Below, one piece after another: positions 43,712-46,842 of a DNA stretch of 46,842 bases (within the stretch, counting starts at the first letter, position 1; every line of letters begins with the position of its first letter). The notes under the pieces are model-generated. The model ran no database searches. It worked only from the letters and a program-made list of their open reading frames with translations, and was not told the DNA's origin. This DNA comes from Chloroflexota bacterium (GTDB lineage Bacteria; Chloroflexota; Anaerolineae; Anaerolineales; Villigracilaceae). A program made the translations under genes and the position numbers. Location of the stretch: the NCBI GenBank assembly GCA_029782225.1, contig JAKOVF010000096.1:1-46842 (forward strand), in the 5' to 3' direction.

Positions 43712-44659
43712 ATGAAACCCATCTCTATCGGCAAATTTCGAGGACTACAACAAATCTCTTCCCGACGCGGCACGTTCACCGCGCTCGCGCTGGATCATCG
43801 TCAGAACCTGCGTAAAGCAAATCCGGCGTTCACCGACAATGCGGAACTCTCCTGCTTCAAACTGGACGTCACGTCTGCGTTGGCAAAGTACGCGACGGCC
43901 GTGCTGCTTGATCCCGAAGTCTCCGCGGCACAGGCAGTGGTCCAGCGAACGATTCCAAATCAGGCCGGCCTGGTCGTGGCTCTGGAGTCGACCGGCTACA
44001 CCGGCGATACAGCCGCTCGCCGAGCACAGATCATCCCCGGCTGGTCCGTGGAAAAAGCAAAACGGATGGGAGCCAGCGCGATCAAGCTGTTGGTTTATTA
44101 CCACCCCGATTCAGCTACGGCTCCCGAAATAGAGGATTTCACTTCCAGCGTTGCAGAGGATTGCAGAAAGCACGATCTCATCCTCATCCTCGAACCGCTT
44201 TCCTATTCGCTTGATGAAAATCGAAAACTCTCTTCGGAAGAAAAACGCTATGTGGTGGTCGAGACTGCACGGCGGCTCACTCCCCTCAACGTAGACATCC
44301 TGAAGGCGGAATTTCCCCTCGACATCACCGAGGGAGATGAATCCAGATGGATGCCGGCCTGCAAGGAAATCTCAGCCGTATCGAGTGTGCCCTGGATATT
44401 ATTGTCTGCTGCGGTGGATTACGAGACTTTCCTGCGCCAGGCCACAACTGCCTGTAACGCCGGGGCAAGCGGAGTCGCCGTGGGCCGCGCCGTGTGGAAG
44501 GAAGCAGTCACATTGACCGGCGATGAGCGCATAAAGTTTCTCCGCACCACAGCCCGCCAGCGCATGTCACGACTGACTTCGTTATGCCACGCACTTGCCA
44601 CGCCCTACACCCATTTTTACACTTCCGACGCGCCGTTCGATTGGTACAAAACCTATTGA
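43712..44659 (+). CDS. Class I tagatose-1,6-bisphosphate aldolase (LacD type)
   Basis: A 315-aa class I aldolase. Key motifs: TFTALALDHRQNLRK, TAVLLDPEVSAAQAV, GASAIKLLVYYHPDS, and VDILKAEFPLDI with Schiff-base Lys candidate K198, then WILLSAAVDYETFLRQ and GASGVAVGRAVWKEAV. It would split tagatose 1,6-bisphosphate into dihydroxyacetone phosphate and glyceraldehyde 3-phosphate; related enzymes also act on sulfo-sugar intermediates (YihT/SqvA type), but no sulfo-sugar partner genes are seen. I start at ATG 43712 (MKPISIGKF); the frame extends upstream to 43583 inside the GH114 gene. Two PfkB kinases follow. Confidence 0.88.
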   Translation: MKPISIGKFRGLQQISSRRGTFTALALDHRQNLRKANPAFTDNAELSCFKLDVTSALAKYATAVLLDPEVSAAQAVVQRTIPNQAGLVVALESTGYTGDTAARRAQIIPGWSVEKAKRMGASAIKLLVYYHPDSATAPEIEDFTSSVAEDCRKHDLILILEPLSYSLDENRKLSSEEKRYVVVETARRLTPLNVDILKAEFPLDITEGDESRWMPACKEISAVSSVPWILLSAAVDYETFLRQATTACNAGASGVAVGRAVWKEAVTLTGDERIKFLRTTARQRMSRLTSLCHALATPYTHFYTSDAPFDWYKTY

Positions 44660-44684
44660 GGACTCCAACCGCTCTACTATTCTC

Positions 44685-45602
44685 ATGCCATCATTTGATA
44701 TCCTCGTTGCAGGTGAGATCAACGCCGACCTAATCCTTTCGGGGAACGTGGCCCCTGAATTTGGGCAGGTGGAGAAACTCGTCAGCTCTGCTGCACTGAC
44801 CATCGGCTCGTCGTCTGCGATCTTTGCATGCGGCGCAGCGCGGCTGGGGCTGAAGGTTGCCTTCATGGGCGTGTGCGGCGATGACCTCTTCGGCCGCTTC
44901 ATGCTCGACGAAATGCAAAAACGAAATGTGGATATTTCCAACGTGATCGTCCGTACGGATGGGCAAACCGGACTCAGCGTCATCCTCAACCAGGGCGCGG
45001 ATCGGGCGATTCTGACCTACCCCGGCCTGATCGCTGCGCTACGAGCATCAGATATCACAGACACATTCCTACGCGATGCGCGGCACCTACACGTTGCATC
45101 CTATTTTCTACAGACGAGTCTCAGGCCCGACCTGGCGAGTCTGTTCCGCCGTGCCCGGCTGGCTGGCTTGACCACTTCACTGGATACGAATTATGACCCA
45201 ACCGAGCAGTGGCTTGGTTTTGATGAGTTATTGGCTGCTACGAATGTGCTGCTGGTGAACGAGAAAGAAGCGGCATCGCTTTCAGGCGAGGCAAATGCCG
45301 ATCTGGCGGCGGACAGGTTAGGGTCCAGGGTGGAAGCGTTGGCGATCAAACTGGGAGCGAGCGGAGCTCTGGGGGTCCGTAAAGGAGAGAGAGTCCGAGC
45401 GGCATCCATTCCCATAGAAGTTGTTGATACGGTGGGCGCCGGAGACTCGTTCGACGCGGGATTCCTGTATGGATACCTGCATGACTGGAGCCTGGAGAAA
45501 TCGCTGAGGCTTGGATGCGCTTGCGGCACCCTCTCCACGCGGGCAGTCGGTGGAACGACAGCCCAACCCACGATTGATGAAGCGCTGGCTGTTGTGAAAT
45601 GA
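44685..45602 (+). CDS. PfkB-family carbohydrate kinase (ribokinase-like)
   Basis: A 305-aa kinase. Signature 1 region is GSSSAIFACGAARLGLKVAF then GVCGDDLFGRF; signature 2 is VDTVGAGDSFDAGFLYGYLH with catalytic base D254 and the anion hole GAGD. Ribokinase-type N-terminus ILVAGEINADLIL. Its likely substrate is a hexose or amino sugar released by GH4 (for example GalNAc or galactosamine at O6), but a ketohexose cannot be excluded. Start ATG 44685 has only a distant AGGA (24 nt), so initiation may be weak; an extension from 44595 would overlap the aldolase gene. The TGA at 45600-45602 overlaps the ATG of the next kinase (ATGA). Confidence 0.9.
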   Translation: MPSFDILVAGEINADLILSGNVAPEFGQVEKLVSSAALTIGSSSAIFACGAARLGLKVAFMGVCGDDLFGRFMLDEMQKRNVDISNVIVRTDGQTGLSVILNQGADRAILTYPGLIAALRASDITDTFLRDARHLHVASYFLQTSLRPDLASLFRRARLAGLTTSLDTNYDPTEQWLGFDELLAATNVLLVNEKEAASLSGEANADLAADRLGSRVEALAIKLGASGALGVRKGERVRAASIPIEVVDTVGAGDSFDAGFLYGYLHDWSLEKSLRLGCACGTLSTRAVGGTTAQPTIDEALAVVK

Positions 45603-46525
45603 TTCTCGTCGTCACGCCAAACCCGGCCATCGACCGTACAATCATACTGCCTCGTCTGATGCCGGGCAGCATACATCGAGCGGAGCAGGTCTTGGTGGCG
45701 GCGGGAGGCAAAGGATTGAATGTAGTGCGCGCCATCAAGTCGCTGGGCGGCACGTCACTTAGCCTGGGTTTTGCAGGCGGTCACAGCGGTCGCCTCCTGG
45801 CAGACCTCGCCCGAAACGATGGGTTAAATGCTTCGTGGACCAGGGTAGATTCGGAAACGCGCACCTGCACGCTCCTTATCTCTCAAGGCGGCGTTGCAAC
45901 TGTGGTTAATGAACCGGGCATGCCCGTCTCGAAATCAGATTGGGAACAATTACAGGCAGAGGTGCGCAAATATATTTCCGCTGCAAGTTTGGTTTGCGTT
46001 TGCGGCAGCCTGCCGCCCGGGTCCTCTGATGAGGATTTGCGGGCACTGCTGAACATACTGGTCGAGACAGGGAAGCCTGTCTGGGTAGATACGAGCGGTT
46101 CAGCATTGGATACTGCCATTGCGTGTCCCGGAATTTGCATCAAAGTAAATAGCGATGAGATCAGCACGGTGCTGGGGGTTAAGATAAAAGATGCATCCTC
46201 TGCCAAGCGCGCCCTTTCAATGCTTGTTGAGCGCGGCGTCACTGCATCTGTGATCACGCTTGGGGCCGGTGGAGCGTTATTGGCGACCAGTGACGGCAGG
46301 TGGCATGCTCAGGCACCCGTCGTGAGTGTGGTGAGCACCGTGGGAAGCGGAGATTCATTCCTGGGTGGACTTGTGAACGCACTGGATGGCGGCAAGGGTT
46401 GGCCGGAGGCATTGCGCGACGCGGCAGCCGCAGGGACCGCCAACGCCCTCTCCATCGGCGGAGGGCGATTCACCTCTCAAGAGTTCAATAACATCAGGGA
46501 TCAGGTACAAATTCGAACCTGGTAA
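45599..46525 (+). CDS. Tagatose-6-phosphate/1-phosphofructokinase family kinase (LacC type)
   Basis: A 308-aa PfkB enzyme of the LacC/FruK branch: VVTPNPAIDRTIILPRLMPG, GGKGLNVVRAIKSLGGTSLS (the phosphosugar-binding Lys-Gly-Asn stretch), VCGSLPPGSSDEDL, and STVGSGDSFLGGLVNAL with catalytic D252. LacC phosphorylates tagatose 6-phosphate to the 1,6-bisphosphate that LacD cleaves; FruK acts on fructose 1-phosphate and cannot be told apart by sequence alone, but the LacD gene two positions upstream supports the former. Overlaps the previous kinase gene by 4 bp. It is the last gene of the cluster; no clear terminator is seen in the 61 bp before convergent hemB. Confidence 0.88.
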   Translation: MILVVTPNPAIDRTIILPRLMPGSIHRAEQVLVAAGGKGLNVVRAIKSLGGTSLSLGFAGGHSGRLLADLARNDGLNASWTRVDSETRTCTLLISQGGVATVVNEPGMPVSKSDWEQLQAEVRKYISAASLVCVCGSLPPGSSDEDLRALLNILVETGKPVWVDTSGSALDTAIACPGICIKVNSDEISTVLGVKIKDASSAKRALSMLVERGVTASVITLGAGGALLATSDGRWHAQAPVVSVVSTVGSGDSFLGGLVNALDGGKGWPEALRDAAAAGTANALSIGGGRFTSQEFNNIRDQVQIRTW

Positions 46526-46586
46526 ACGCTCGTCAGCGAGATGATCACTCGCGTCCCAACTCAGTAGCAGATAAGTATGCGCTCTG

Positions 46587-46842
<256 letters not shown>

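Noticed and set aside
42991..43779. 262-codon minus-strand open frame opposite the GH114 gene
   Set aside because: Shadow of a gene with lipobox and family motifs on the plus strand.
46526..46586. Short CTCG/CGAG inverted bases between the LacC-type gene and hemB, considered as a bidirectional terminator
   Set aside because: The stem is only four or five pairs with no T run.

Overview
The window reads as chromosomal DNA of a free-living bacterium, most likely a Chloroflexota (Anaerolineae-type) member. This is an inference from gene content: many NarL-type two-component systems with RxLHD kinases, large MalT-like STAND regulators (one carrying a BTAD output domain), a Roadblock/V4R/response-regulator operon, a small NHLP (Os1348-like) leader-type protein and a tagatose-pathway sugar cluster. 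No ribosomal RNA, phage structural genes, transposase, integrase or CRISPR array was seen. Start codons include several GTG and TTG, chosen by Shine-Dalgarno position.

Layout. 1-3.3 kb (+): end of a 3D-domain protein, an LCP-family cell-envelope ligase, rsmA (with a palindrome inserted in its coding sequence) and an unrecognised protein. 3.4-6.1 kb (-): a four-gene operon of Roadblock/LC7 protein, V4R protein, response regulator with a degenerate GGDEF domain, and a DPM1-like glycosyltransferase, with a clear promoter and terminator. 6.3-7.6 kb (+): an L,D-transpeptidase, then tRNA-Asp with its promoter and terminator. 7.7-17.9 kb (-): a long unidirectional set of sensor kinase, NarL-type regulator, ASCH-like protein, membrane-fusion lipoprotein, LolD/MacB-type ATPase fused to a cyclic-nucleotide-binding domain, FtsX-like permease, a 69-aa membrane protein, and an ABC-2 ATPase/permease pair. 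A 21-bp copy of the tRNA-Asp 3' end lies beyond this set and is followed by its own terminator, so the 10.8-kb segment looks like an old tRNA-targeted island.

18.4-25.4 kb: three tandem CPBP-family membrane proteases (-), two with a duplicated upstream region; a divergent membrane-bound kinase/regulator pair (+); then a soluble sensor-less kinase with a 73-aa companion (-). 25.7-34.1 kb (+): two adjacent STAND ATPase regulators (MalT-LuxR type and MalT-BTAD type), a 47-aa hydrophobic peptide, a 96-aa NHLP/Os1348-like protein and a GAF/HD-GYP protein. This is the part most likely to be a poorly described peptide-linked regulatory module.

34.3-46.5 kb (+): a compact catabolic cluster headed by a DeoR regulator with helically phased operator-like repeats. 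It holds an amidohydrolase, a solute-binding-protein-like protein with no signal peptide, a SIS-domain isomerase, a lipoprotein solute-binding protein with two permeases (no ATPase), a GH4 enzyme of the alpha-galactosidase type, a GH114-type endo-polygalactosaminidase lipoprotein, a LacD-type aldolase, a PfkB kinase and a LacC-type kinase. Together these suggest uptake of a galactose- or galactosamine-containing glycan and its breakdown through tagatose phosphates. The window ends in the 3' part of hemB on the minus strand.
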